Source: Eurosta solidaginis | Lineage: Eukaryota; Arthropoda; Insecta; Diptera; Tephritidae | Length of the DNA stretch: 64,000 bases | NCBI RefSeq assembly: GCF_040869045.1 | Contig: NC_090319.1 | Coordinates: 341,352,302 to 341,416,301, forward strand | Reading direction: 5' to 3' | Translations under genes and position numbers: made by a program | Part shown: one piece after another, positions 51,431 to 63,560 of the stretch | Layout of the letters: every line of letters begins with the position of its first letter | Position numbering within the stretch: position 1 is the stretch's first letter | The notes under the pieces: generated by a model | Seen by the model: only the letters and a program-made list of their open reading frames with translations | Told to the model about the DNA's origin: nothing | The model's database searches: none

Positions 51431-54400
51431 ATTTTTTTTTTTGTCATTGGAACTTGTTAAGTATGAAATTTTCTTTAATTTATATAATTTAATATCTATC
51501 TAATAGTTTTATAAGGCTTAATTTGTATACTCTTAGAAAACCTTATGTAGAAAGCTTCTGAACATCGTGCAAGACTTTAAGGTAGTTAAAGTATAATGCA
51601 TTTAGTACAGCATACCTACATGAACACCATTCATCAAAAACCTTTTCCAACCAATGGAAACGTAAATAATTACGCCTTGTCCAATTTTCCCACAAAGTGC
51701 GTCATCATTTTGTGATTAAATATCCGATGACAAGCAAATAAAGTATATTAAAACCAATTTTAGCGCTTAATAACCTGTTAATTGCTTTTCTCTTCCAGCT
51801 ATTTTGTATACATACATACTTACATACTTATTAAGCTATAAGTATTGTTATAAGTACTAATGTTGACAAACAAGAGTTTAGACAGCACAGCACAGCACAT
51901 CACGTATACGCCATGGTGTGCTATGGCGTCACAACAATAAATATCCTAAAGCATGATTGCGCGTACAACAAATTACACTTGTAACTGTGCTATATATTTT
52001 TGTTATAGTTAATTTTTTATGTCTGCACTTCTAAGGGTATATTTTTGTATATACATACATATATTAATCGCGAAATGTCAAATCATTTTTCATTTGACAT
52101 AAAATTTATATGACAGCTAAGACAAGCATAAGATGAAGAAGACCCACAAATGATATACCTACTAAAAATGTAAGAATGTTAATAAATTGTTTGGTATATA
52201 TTTTAAGTGCTAACCTTCAAAAGAGCTTAAGTGAAAAATGAAATTCATTTATGTGTTTGGTTTACTTACAAAACAATTGAAATTTGATTAAATTTGGCGC
52301 ATAAACCAAAATTTCTATTAGCTTCAAGTTTCTTACGGACTTTGGCATTTTGAAAATTGTTGCCGATGACGATGTGCTTTCATATCCCAGTACAAATTGA
52401 TAATCAAGCAATTTGTAGAATTTCTTATTTTGATGTTAAGTGTTCGTTTAACATTCTTCGGATGATATTTCTAATATGACGGCTGCTGGAACGAATATAA
52501 TTTATAGCATGAAGTGTTGTTTTAGCAAAGACTGAAGTATGTAATAATGAAGATATAAATAGAGCCAAATGAAATCAGGGCATATATATGTATATATAAA
52601 TGTATTTGTGAATGTGTATTCAACAGCAATTTTGTTAACAATCAACAGAAATTAAAAGTTGGTAGGCAGTCTTGGCGACATTGCGGCTGTCAAGAAAGTA
52701 CACAATTTTCTAAATAGCACATAATTTTATGTGGAGTCTGCAAATCATATTTCACTTACAAAACATTCCCTCTCTTGTTGTCATTTGCTCTAAATAAAGC
52801 AACAGCCTTCAAGAAGTATGTGCTCAACGAATTATTACACTTCACAACAGCAGTTAAATGCAAACTTGGACCTAACTGAGTAAGCGGTAAATTTTCTTGC
52901 ATTGAATGCTTCTTTGTTCTGTAATTCGGCTATCGAAATTTTTCGCCAATGTTGTCTCGGCAAAATTTTTAATTTGTTTTTTTTTTTAATTTAAGTAGAA
53001 AAAGTAATGCCACTTTTTCTTTTCACATAAACTATTTGGTGAATATTAGTGGAATTTTATTGGTTGTTGTTGGCTTCCATAAGTAAGGCTGCGCTAAGCT
53101 TTTACGTCCATATTAATTCATTTATTTAATCAACAAATAAGATGCTTATAGACTGTTTAATATAAACTAGTATCGCCTGTGGTCGAAATTCGACCAACTT
53201 GTATTTTTTTCAACTCAGTCTATGCACCCAGTGTGGAGGGTAGTGCAATAATGCGTTAATAGTTAAGCCGTGAGTGGAAATATAGCAAACTGATCTTACT
53301 TACTTAAATTTCTCATTAAGATGTTGTAATTTTTATTGTATTTTCTTAAATTTTTTACAAAATTTTCAAATGTAATTATAACATTTTGGTATGTAACTCC
53401 TTAAACAAAAATATAAAAAATATGTAAAATCAAAAGAAATTGACATAGAATTATGGTGAAATTACTTGACATTAAATTGAAAAATAGCTTTTTCTACACC
53501 ACCCGGGAGGTCCCCGTTGGGGCGCTATCGAAGTTAGTTTTGTGTGCTCGGTTCCTCAGTAGGCCTATATCTCCCATATACATATATCGCCCATTTACTT
53601 ATATAGTGTCATAATTCAAAAACACGAACTTTTGGTTAAAAACGAAGAAATGTGCTTAAGGAATTTAGCCTATTTCACGACGACACCCGTTAGGTATGCA
53701 ATTGGCGCTTTACCGAGTTTAATTTTGTATAAATACATATGTAATATGTATATAAGTGTGACACAAAACGAAAATTTCGAATAGAATAGAGGATACATTC
53801 ATAAAAAATAAAAATATAAAAAAATTATCTAATGAGAAAGAAAGCTGAGTTTACTAAAAAAATTTAAATGATAGAAAAAAAATAAAGTACTTTAAGTGCG
53901 AAAAATTTAAGTGATGTGAATAAACAGTTCCATATAAAAACCCAATAAGTGCACTTAGACCTTTTTCCGGGTTTTAATGTTATCATTGTGGAAATATGAA
54001 GATTCTAATATTCTGATATTTAATGTTGGGCTTTCCGTTGAGATCTATGTACGTAATTAATTTGTTTTAAATTTGTAAACATTCATATTCATGAAATGGA
54101 GATGAATATATATGACCATATCTACCATAAAATATCGTCTGTGAATGATGTAATACTAAGATATAACAAAGCAGAACAAATTAGAAAGAAAAGAAAGACA
54201 AACGAAAACATTGAAATTATTCACGCAAACATATTTACTAAAATAAAATTGGTTTCATAATTTTAAGCGACATAAACAAATTAGGATTATGGGATCTAAC
54301 CATCCGATTAATGGGCATATAATCAAACAAAATTAGCCTAATAATAAATATAGTTGGTAATATACTGCCTATGCAATATTTCGACCTAAAATCGAAAACA

Positions 54401-55783
54401 TTTTTGGGTCTTTTTTTTCGTTTAATATACAACGTGAAATTTTCCGATTCAACCAAATTGCATTTAAATAATAATAAACTAAGTTGAAATAAAAGATAAT
54501 ATAATAAAATAAAATTACTTCATACTAAATTACTAAATTAGCATAAAAGACAATATACAAATTTTAATTTAATATCTTTGTAGCACATTTATTTATTTTT
54601 TGTTCGCTTTAAAACGTGCTAAATCTTAAATGAGCACAAAACCTGAAAATGCAAAAAACATTTGTGTCAAATTTGCAATTAATTGTTATAAATAACATTA
54701 GTGAGTTTGAACAAAAGTTGACTCATTATTTCTGATTTCATTTTTTTAAAGCAACTAAAATGAAAAACAAAGAATCTATTAAATAAAGACCTATGCTTTT
54801 ACGTGTAAGTAGAATTTGTCCAAAATAATAGGCCGGTTAAGTTATTACTTTTCTTTAAAGTTTTTTTGTGCGCTAACAATTATTTTAGAACACTTTTTTA
54901 AGGCTGTTGGTACAGACCAATATAGGTAATTGGCAACAATGGGAAACAATATTTTATTTGAACTGAAAATGAGTGAAGCATTATTTTACTCACCGTTTTG
55001 CGGGTACGAATATATACATATATAGAGATGAAACATTTGAGCAACGCGACAATTGAGCATTTGGAGCCTTGTACTCAGGGGGGTTTGTGAACATAATGCG
55101 TCCCACAGATGGCAATTTCGATAGTTGCACAGATTTTCGAATTAACAAAAAACTTTTCCTATGAATTATAAACAAATAGAGTAATATTTGTTAACAAAAC
55201 TAGGCCTATGCTCTGCGGCTGATCATACGAATCGATTCATTTAACTCTTATATGATTTTACGTACGCTAACTATGCGAAACAGCCTGTCAGTTAATTGTA
55301 TGGAAATTTTGTTAGCGTATTAATATATAGATATGTACATATTTAACTTTTATATATAAAAAGTATAGTTAAATTAATGGAAGGTATCAAATATGTTTAC
55401 TCTTAAAAGTAAACTTAGTATAACAAAAATCAAATGCCAGGACAGAAAAATAAGCAATATATTGAGATAATGTCCTCCTAAGGGGACCATAAATTGCGTA
55501 AAAAGTTTGTAACAACACCAATATAGAACAGCTAGTTACAGCGAAGAATGCGAGAGGGTACAACAAACCGAATTCTCAAGAGAAGGTACAAACAATCAAT
55601 TAGCCAGTAATTATATAAAAGGTCATACACATTCACAACAGAGTTCACTTCGAGTCAATTGACGTAAAATTTATTAGCAAACAACGAGATTTTGTATTTT
55701 GAACAGACTTCAGCCTCTTTACATGAATTACGTTGAAAGGCCTCCAAACATATACCGCATACTCCAACATAGACAGAACTAAG
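51431..55783. other. 4.3-kb AT-rich stretch without recognised transposons or genes
   Basis: No coding region longer than 75 codons, no repeat shared with the rest of the window and no retroelement domain. Minor features: GGTCGAAATTCGACC palindrome near 53174; two loosely similar GC-richer patches near 53500-53560 and 53680-53730 (each containing GGCGCT and GTTTAATTTTGT-like phrases); TATA-type low complexity at several points; a TACATACATACTTACATACT run near 51810. It could be unique intergenic or intronic host DNA. Confidence 0.5.
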
Positions 55784-57573
55784 AAGTAAGGAAGGTTAAG
55801 TTCGGGTGTAACCGAACATTACATACTCAGTTGAGAGCTATGGTGACAACATAAGGGAAAATAACCATGTAGGAAAATGAACCGAGGGAAACCCTGGAAT
55901 GTGTTTGTATGACATGTGTATCAAATGAAAGGCATTAAAGAGTATTTTTATGAGGGAGTGGGCCATAGGTCTATAGGTGGACGCCATTTAGGGATATAGC
56001 CATAAAGGTGGATCAGGGTTGACTCTAGAATGCGTTTGTACGATATGGGTATCAAATGAAAGGTGTTAATGAGCATTTTAAAAGGGAGTGGGCCTTCGTT
56101 TTATAGGTGTTCGCCTTTTCGAGATATCGCCATAAAGGTGGACCAGGGGTGACTTTAGAATTTGTTTGTATGATATGGGTATCAAATGAAAGGTGTTAAT
56201 GATTATTTTAAAAGGGCGTGGGGCTTAGTTCTATAGGTGGACCCCTTTTCGAGATATCGCTATAAAGGTGGACCAGGGGTGACTCTAGAATTCGTTTGTG
56301 CAATATGGGTATCAAACGAAAGGAGTTAATGAGTATTTTAAGAGGGAGTGAGCCTTAGTTCTATAGGTGGACACATTTTCGAGGTATCGCAATAAAGGTG
56401 GACCAGGGGTGACTCTAGACTTTGTTTGTACGATATGGGTATCAAATGAAAGGTGTTAATGAGAGTTTTAAAAGGGAGTGGTGGTAGTTGTATATGTGAA
56501 GGCGTTTTCCAGATATCGACCAAAATGTGGACCAGGGTGACCCAGAACATCATCTGTTGGATACCGCTAATTTATTTATATATGTAATACCTGCCAAGAT
56601 TTTAAGGGTTTTTTATTTCGCACTGCAGAACTTTTTCATTTTCTTCTACTTAATATAGTAGGTGTCACAACCATTTTACAAAGTTTTTTCTAAAGTTATA
56701 TTTCGCGTCAATAAAGCAATCCAATTACCTTACCATATTTCATCCCTTTTTTCGTATTTGGTATAGAATTATGGCATTTTTTTCATTTTTCGTAATTTTC
56801 GATATCGAAAAAGTGGGCGTGGTCATAGTCGGATTCGTTCATTTTTCATGCCAAGATAAAGTGAGTTCAGATAAGTACGTGAACTGAGTTTAGTAAAGAT
56901 ATATCGATTTTTGCTCAAGTTATCGTGTTAGCGGCCATGCGGAAGGACAGACGGACGACTGTGTATAAAAACTGGCAGTGACATCAACCGATTTCGCCCA
57001 TTTTCACAGAAAACAGTTAACGCCATAAAATCTATGCCCCTACCAAATTTCAAAAGGATTGGTTAATTTTTGTTCGACTTATGGCGTTAAAAGTATCCTA
57101 GACAAATTAAATGAAAAAGGGTGGAGCCAAGCCCATTTTTAAATTTTCTTTTACTTTTGTATTTTGTTGCACCATATCATTACTGGAGTTGAATCTTGAC
57201 ATAATTTACTTATATACTGTAAAGATATTAAATATTTTGTTAAAATTTTACTTTAAAAAAAATTTTTTTTTTAAAAGTGGGCGTGGTCCTTCTCCGATTT
57301 TGCTAATTTTTATTAAGCGTACATATAGTAATAAGAGTAACGTTCCTGCCAAATTTCATCATGATATCTTCTACGACTGCCAAATTACGGCTTGCAAAAC
57401 TTTTAAATTACCTTCTTTAAAAAGTGGGCGGTGCCACGCCCATTGTCCAAGATTTTACTAATTTTCTATTTTGCGTCATAAGTTCAACTCATCTACCAAG
57501 TTTCGTCGCTTTGTCGGTCTTTTGTAATGAATTATCGCACTTTTTCTGAGCTCTGCTCAACTGAGTATAAAAA
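55784..57573 (+). mobile_element. Element A, copy 5, with a 3' internal deletion
   Basis: Standard start with hairpin at about 55800. About five ~130-bp units (near 55975, 56105, 56235, 56368 and a shortened one near 56495) are followed by the modular 3' half. At 57546/57547 the sequence jumps from TATCGCACTTTTTC to TGAGCTCTGCTCAACTGAG, deleting ~330 bp that other copies have (last palindrome module and the GGAC run). A 116-codon frame (57111-57461) follows the non-coding modules and is not a gene. Confidence 0.9.
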
Positions 57574-58483
57574 CGATTATAATAGTTTGAGAGTAGAGGG
57601 ATCACAAAATACGAACAGTTGCGATGAACAAAAGCTAATATCGCATATGCCTTGTAAACAACAAAGTTTAGGTGAGTTATAAAATTAACTTGGAAACAAA
57701 ATAAACAACCAAATCCTAAAATTCGCCTAACATTTTCAATGCAATTTCTAAGATAATATACGAAGTAGAGGTAATACCAGAAACCTTAACATAATGACAA
57801 CATCACTGAAAAATAAGCGATTACGAACACACCAGTTACATATATAATTTGATCAGCTAACTCTGTAGTGTTAAATAATCTTCTGCACATTTGACTTCAT
57901 GGTAGATTTTTAAGTCATTCGCATATAGAGGAAAATTGTATTTAAAAAATCACGAGAATATATCATAAATGAACAAAGTAAATAGCAGTGGCCTGTTGAT
58001 ACTTCCATTATACATATATGTATGCTCAATTTGTTTCCAAAAAAATTTAAAAAACAAGTTTTTGTTTAAACAAACTATTTGTATTCAAAATCTTGCTTAA
58101 ACAAAAAACAAAAAATTGTAGCTCATTGTTGCTGTTTTTAACACTTAGATGAGAGGAGAGGTACAGTTATGGATTTTAATTTGGAATATATATGAATCAT
58201 GCTCGCTTCGGAGCAGCATCTTCTGGTTCTAGGCCGACTGCGGTTGCGTGTGATATCTTATTCATAAACTGCCTGACAGGATGTTAAAATCGCTATCTTT
58301 TCGCGTTTTGGCAGCGTCACTTTTAAAATCGGTTTATCGGCTCTATTTGTAATTTTGACGTATCTGCTGAAGATATCACTTTTATATTATCCACAATGCG
58401 ACTGCCACCGGGCTGGTCTATCCCTTGACATATTTTGATAAAAAGTAACTTGGTGTCATGAGTTCAACTGTCTAGAGATTTTG
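57574..58483. other. Unassigned AT-rich DNA
   Basis: A-rich patches near 58040-58110. No genes or shared repeats recognised. Confidence 0.45.
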
Positions 58484-58605
58484 AGAGACCTTATGATCAA
58501 TTTGTAGGGAAAATCAAGAGGAGCATGATGCAAATTGGAAGAGAAGCTCGCTCTTAGATCTCTTCGCAAGTTATCGCGCCTTACATTTATTTATTTTTTT
58601 TATGA
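58484..58605 (+). mobile_element. SINE 3' fragment
   Basis: AATTTGTAGGGAAAATCAAGA through TCTTCGCAAGTTATCGCGCC and TTACATTTATTTA matches the last ~110 bp of the full SINE at 58655-59015. The head is missing, so this is a 5'-truncated copy next to a complete one. Confidence 0.75.
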
Positions 58606-58654
58606 TCAAGTTTGTCTAATATGTTAGAAAGGCAATTCAATTGATTTTTAAGGA

Positions 58655-59015
58655 TGCGGCCACCATGGTGTGATGGTAGCGTGCTCCGCTTACCACACCG
58701 TATGCCCTGGGTTCACACCTCGGGCAAAGCAACATCAAAATTTTAGAAATAAGGTTTTTCAATTGGAAGAAAATTTTTCTAAGCGGGTTCGCCCCTCGGC
58801 AGTGTTTGGCAAGCGCTCCAGGTGTATTTCTTCCATGAAAAGCTCTCAGTGAAAACTCATCTGCCATGCAGATGCCGTTCGGAGGCGGCATAAAACATTT
58901 AGGCCCATCCGGCCAATTTGTAGGGAAAAGCAAAAGAAGCACGACGCAAATTGGAAGAGAAGCTCGGCCTTAGATCTCTTCGGAGGTTATCGCGCCTTAC
59001 ATTTATTTTTTTTAA
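58655..59015 (+). mobile_element. tRNA-derived SINE, complete copy
   Basis: The head has TGGTGTGATGGTAGCGTGC (A-box region) and CTGGGTTCACACCTCGGGC (B-box region) at tRNA-like spacing. The body contains ATCAAAATTTTAG, GGGTTCGCCCCTCGG, AACTCATCTGCCATGCAG and CGGAGGCGGCATAAAAC. The 3' end reads ATCTCTTCGGAGGTTATCGC and CTTACATTTATTTTTTTTAA. Related fragments occur at 640-745, 45000-45178 and 58484-58605. As a SINE it would be transcribed by RNA polymerase III and depend on a LINE for movement. The plus and minus frames across it are incidental. Confidence 0.8.
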
Positions 59016-59693
59016 ACACATTTAATGGTATTACGATCACATCCAAGTGAGAGTGTAAAATTGTCATAGAACCCGAAGCCCGTATTAGTGCCAGAAAAGT
59101 CGGTAAAATTCAACTGATTAAGTGACGTATATATGTACTATGTATGGAGAACATCTCTCCCCTTAATATCCGGTTTTCAATGAAGGTTTAACTGCAATTG
59201 TAGTTGAGGTCAGTTTACTTTGGCCACATCCACTGAATTTTACTGCTCATCACCATTTCAGTGTTCAAATTGATTTTTTTTTTCACTAAAGTAAACTCGC
59301 GTGGTCATTTGTATTGCATTCGCGTTAAGTGGCACTGATATGTTGAAAAAACAGTTTCTGTAATGGCTTTCGTGGAAAAGTAGCTTTTTTTCGTCTACTC
59401 CTATTCTTTTAAAGCGGTTAATAATTTTACCCTTTTCTGATCGTTGAAAATACATTACTACTATTCCAGATAGCGTACATCTTATGTCTTGTTTTATTTA
59501 CTTCACCTGGTGATTACACCACGTACAACAGCGAGAACAAAAAAAGCATTGGCAGTTTTTTATCAAATTTGTTCAATTAAATTGTTCTTTTTTATAATTT
59601 ATATTTCTTCTATGAATTTTGTACATGCAAAAAAAATGTTTAATTCGAGGAAATTTCACGAAAATTTCAATTTTTTTTTTTTAAGTTTCATAA
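59016..59693. other. Unassigned AT-rich DNA
   Basis: T-rich runs near 59270-59285 and 59670-59685. Nothing else recognised. Confidence 0.45.
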
Positions 59694-61426
59694 TTTTTAT
59701 ACTCAGCTGAGCTCATATTAACTTTGTTCGCATAACGGTAATCTGTAACGGCATAAATTAATCGAGATATATATAGACTTCTATATATCAAAATGATCTG
59801 GGCGAAAAAAGAAATTCATTTAGACATGTCCGCCCGTCCGTCCGTCCGCCTGTCCGTAAACACGATAACTTGAGAAAATTTTGAGGTATCTTGATGAAAT
59901 TTGGTATGTAGGTTCCTGGGCGCTCATATCAGATCGCTATTTAAAACGAAAGAAATCGGAATATAACCACGCCTACTTTTTCGATATCGAAAATTTCTAA
60001 AAACCGAAAAAGTGTGCTAATTCATTACCAAAGACGGATAAAGTGGTGAAACTTGATGCGTGGGTTGACCTGATGACGCCGATTAGAAAATTAGTAAAAT
60101 TTTGGACTATGGGCGTGGCACCGCCCACTTTTAAAAGAAGGTAATTTAAAAGTTTTGCAAGCTGTAATTTGGCAGCCGTTGAAGATATCATGGTGAAATT
60201 TGGCAGGCACGTTGCCCCTATTACTATATATGTGCTAAATAAAAATTAGCAAAATTGGATGACGAACACGCCCACTTTTAAAAAAAAAAATTTAAAGTAA
60301 AATTTTAACAAAAAATTTAATATCTTTACAGTATATAAGTAAATTATGTCAACATTCAACTCCAGTAATGATATGGTGCAACAAAATACAAAAATAAATT
60401 AAAATTGCAAAGTCGAACAAAAATTTACCAATCCTTGTGAAATTTGGTAGGGGCATAGATTCTATGACGATAACTTTTTTCTGTGAAAATGGGCGAAATC
60501 GGTAGAATCCACACCCAGTCTTTATACGCAGTCGACCTTCTGTCCTTCCGGTTGGCCGCTAACACGAAAATTTGAGCAAAAATCGACATATCTTTACTGA
60601 ACTTAGTTCACGTACTTATCTGAACTCACTTTATCTTGGTATAAAAAATGGCCCAAATCCGACTATGACCTCGCTCATTTTTCGATATCGAAAGTTACGA
60701 AAAATGAAAAAAATTCCATAATTCTACAAAAAATATGAAAAAAGAGATGAAACATGGTAATTGGAATGGTTTATTTACGCAAAATATACCTTTAGAAAAA
60801 ACTTTGTAGTAGAAGAAAATGAAAAAGTTTGCAGGGCGAAATCAAAAGCCCTTGGAATTTTAGCCGGAATACTGTTCGTGGTATTACATATATAAATAAA
60901 CTTGCGGTACCCGACAGACGATGTTCTGGGTCACCCTGTTCCACATTTTCATCGATATCTCGACAACGCCTTCACATATACAGCTAAGGACCACTCCCTT
61001 TTAAAACCCTCATTAGTACCTTTAATTTGATACCTATATCATACAAACACATTCTAGAGTCACCCCTGGTCCATTCTTATGGCGATATCTCGAAAACGCG
61101 TCCACCTATAGAACTAAGGCCCACTCCCTTTTAAAATGCCCATTAATACCTTTCATTTCATACCCATATCGTACAAACACATTCTGGAGTCACCCCTGGT
61201 CCACCTTTAAGGCGATATCCCGAAATGGCGTCCACCTATAGAACTATGGCCCACTCCCTTTTAAAATACTCTTTAATTCCTTCCATTTAAAACCCATGTC
61301 ATACAAACACATTTCAGGGTTACCTAGGTTCATTTTGCTAAATGGCGATTTTTCCTTATTTTGTTTCCAAAGCTCTCAGCTGGGTATGTAATGTTCGGTT
61401 ACACCCGAACTTAGCCTTCCTTACTT
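59694..61426 (-). mobile_element. Element A, copy 6 (minus orientation)
   Basis: Reverse complement of the element. The 3' end lies at 59694 (TTTTATACTCAGCTGAGCTC), then GTCCGCCCGTCCGTCCGTCC, the palindrome-type CGATATCGAAAATTTC at about 59980, the CCACGCCC-type modules, three to four ~130-bp units (about 60950-61260), and the start with hairpin near 61395-61412 (AAGTAAGG ends at 61426). The first palindrome is decayed here (60682, CGATATCGAAAGTTAC). Confidence 0.9.
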
Positions 61427-61559
61427 GTTTTTACATGCAGTCTTTTGTCTCAAACAATTATAATTCAATAAAGTTCTAGTTATAACTCTCTCAAAATGTG
61501 CACTGATTTTTGACGATTTTTTCTGCGAAGGATGTTTTGCTGACACTCCGGTAACAAAT
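61427..61559. other. Short spacer
   Basis: No recognised feature. Confidence 0.4.
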
Positions 61560-62130
61560 AGATATAAAAATTTTAGTTGTCAAACCGATAACTCTTTGAC
61601 AACATCTCTAAGTCTTTTGGGTTACAACTTTTCCATTAATAACCGACGACTTTTCTATAATAAATCGATAACTTTTCGATACTAGAATGATAACTTTTCG
61701 AAAACATATCTATAAATTTTCGACAAGTTTCGGTTAGAGTTGCCCCCGGTGCGAGCACCAACGCACTTAGGTCCATTGAGGTCCAGTTGTGATACCACGT
61801 GGATCTCTCCCGTACTTAAACCAAGAGGCCGATTCGACAAAAATCAATAGTTTTTTATATTCTTTATTAGTCAGATCATCAAAGAAGTGAGATCACAGAA
61901 AGCGATGGACAATCGCACAGCAAGTTGTTCACTGTATTTCCTTTTCCTCTCAACAGCTCCCGCAGTAGTAGTTGTAGAGTGCACCTAGCAATTGTTCTAT
62001 GTAGCCAACAAAGTGTCGATAAGAATTTGGTAGCACTTCGATAACAAGTCGATGAGTATTGTATAACTTTTCTTATATAAATCGCTAACTAACAGATTGC
62101 TAACTCTTCGATAAAACAAATCTTAAATAA
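61560..62130. repeat. ATCGATA-rich degenerate cluster 4, with an unusual GC-richer insert
   Basis: Repeats of AAACCGATAACTCTTTGA, AATCGATAACTTTTCGATA and GATAACTTTTCGAAAACA flank a different block at 61740-61850. That block (GCGAGCACCAACGCACTTAG, GTGATACCACGTGGATCTC) is GC-richer and not repeat-like. After it the cluster resumes weakly (AACAAGTCGATGAGTATTG). Confidence 0.65.
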
Positions 62131-62499
62131 CTCATAATAACTCTACCAGATTACACTTTTACCACATTACATACAGCGTAGTGCCTACACTTACGTTTAC
62201 GTTCAATATTCCCTTATACTGCATACAAATACCACAAACAACATCTACTACACTAGACTTTAAACTAGCATTCGTTTTCTAAAGCTGGTAAGTTCATTGG
62301 CGAGTTGAATTTTTAGCGTTCAGAAAAAAGGCGGTCTCTACTGAGTACTTGCTATATTATCCCAAAAAGAATATTACATATGTGTTGTAAAGGTGAAAAA
62401 TTTGAAATCAGCCCTCGTATGTATCAAAGACATAATGCTAAGTTCAGTGGGCATATTTTGAATACTAAAACAAAAACAGTTCCGAAAAATTATAACGAA
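62131..62499. other. Unassigned DNA
   Basis: No domain or repeat recognised. Confidence 0.4.
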
Positions 62500-63560
62500 A
62501 ACAAATGTGATAACATCCAGAGATAAACTCGAAGGTATCCACAGAGCATTTCAATTATTCTCAAGATAATTCGAAATGGTTCTGTGAATAACTCGAAAAT
62601 TGCTTGATTTTACCAAATTGTTTAGACGAAATTCTATACAAAGGATGAAATTTAAAATATTAGTGCGAACGTTTGAATGATTGGATGTGCTGATGTATGG
62701 TTGTTTTATTTTGCTACTCGTTTGAAATTTTGAACGCAGTTAGCTCATAATCTGGAAGGATATATAAGAATTTCTTATAAAGGGGCGCATTTCCGCCCAA
62801 GGAACACATTTTTGCGAAATTATTCCCTTAAATATTTTCTTTAAAAATATTCGAACACAATTTCGAAATAATCCTGCGTTATCTCAAACATATCCAAACG
62901 AAATCCTTCTGGTATAGCGTCCAGCCTCGAAATGGCCCCAAAACAGTCTTAAAACGGAGATCATTCTGAAAAGTTCGCGAAATAGCCTCGGCGAATTATT
63001 ACGAAAACTATGACTAAACTCATGTAGAAAAATTTTGAAAGGATTCCAATGACAGTCTCTATGCGTCTTCAAAGTAAAGAAAAGAGAATAATAGAACAGT
63101 CCCTAAATAGTTTTGAAAAAGCCCTGAAATTATTTCGAACGCAATCGCGAAACAGCCCCGTAATAATTCCGGGCACAATCACGAAACGGTCTCTAAATAA
63201 TCCCGAAATAATCTAGAAATAGTACCGATATGATTCCGAGCACAGCCTGCAGGGCCTGAAATGGTCACGAATTTATCCCGAAGCAATACAGAGAAAGTGA
63301 GAAAATGATCCGCGTAAAACCTCGAAATAATCTTGAGATTGATCCTGGAATGATATTGAAGTGATTCTGTAACTAAACCAAAATCCGGCTGTTTTTCCCG
63401 AATCTATAGATCAAAATCTATATAAACCATAACCATACATATATTATAAATGGGGAAGTTAGAATGTTTAGATATCTGGATATTTTAAAAGAGTTCGGAA
63501 ATGATCCTGAAAGCAATCATGGAAAAGTCTTCAACCCAGTACTAAAATTATCGCATATCA
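62500..63560. repeat. Degenerate short-period array of CGAAAT(A/G)-type phrases
   Basis: From about 62540 to 63370 the strand is full of variants such as TCGAAATGGT, CGAAATAATCC, CCGAAATAATC, CGAAACAGCCC, CACGAAACGGTC and CTCGAAATAATC, spaced roughly 12-16 bases. No long frame survives. It looks like an old, strongly diverged tandem array. The edges are gradual. Confidence 0.6.

Noticed and set aside
57111..57461. 116-codon plus frame in element A copy 5, and similar frames in other copies
   Set aside because: The same DNA in other copies is interrupted at different points, and the protein is low-complexity Phe/Lys/Leu. The modules are non-coding.
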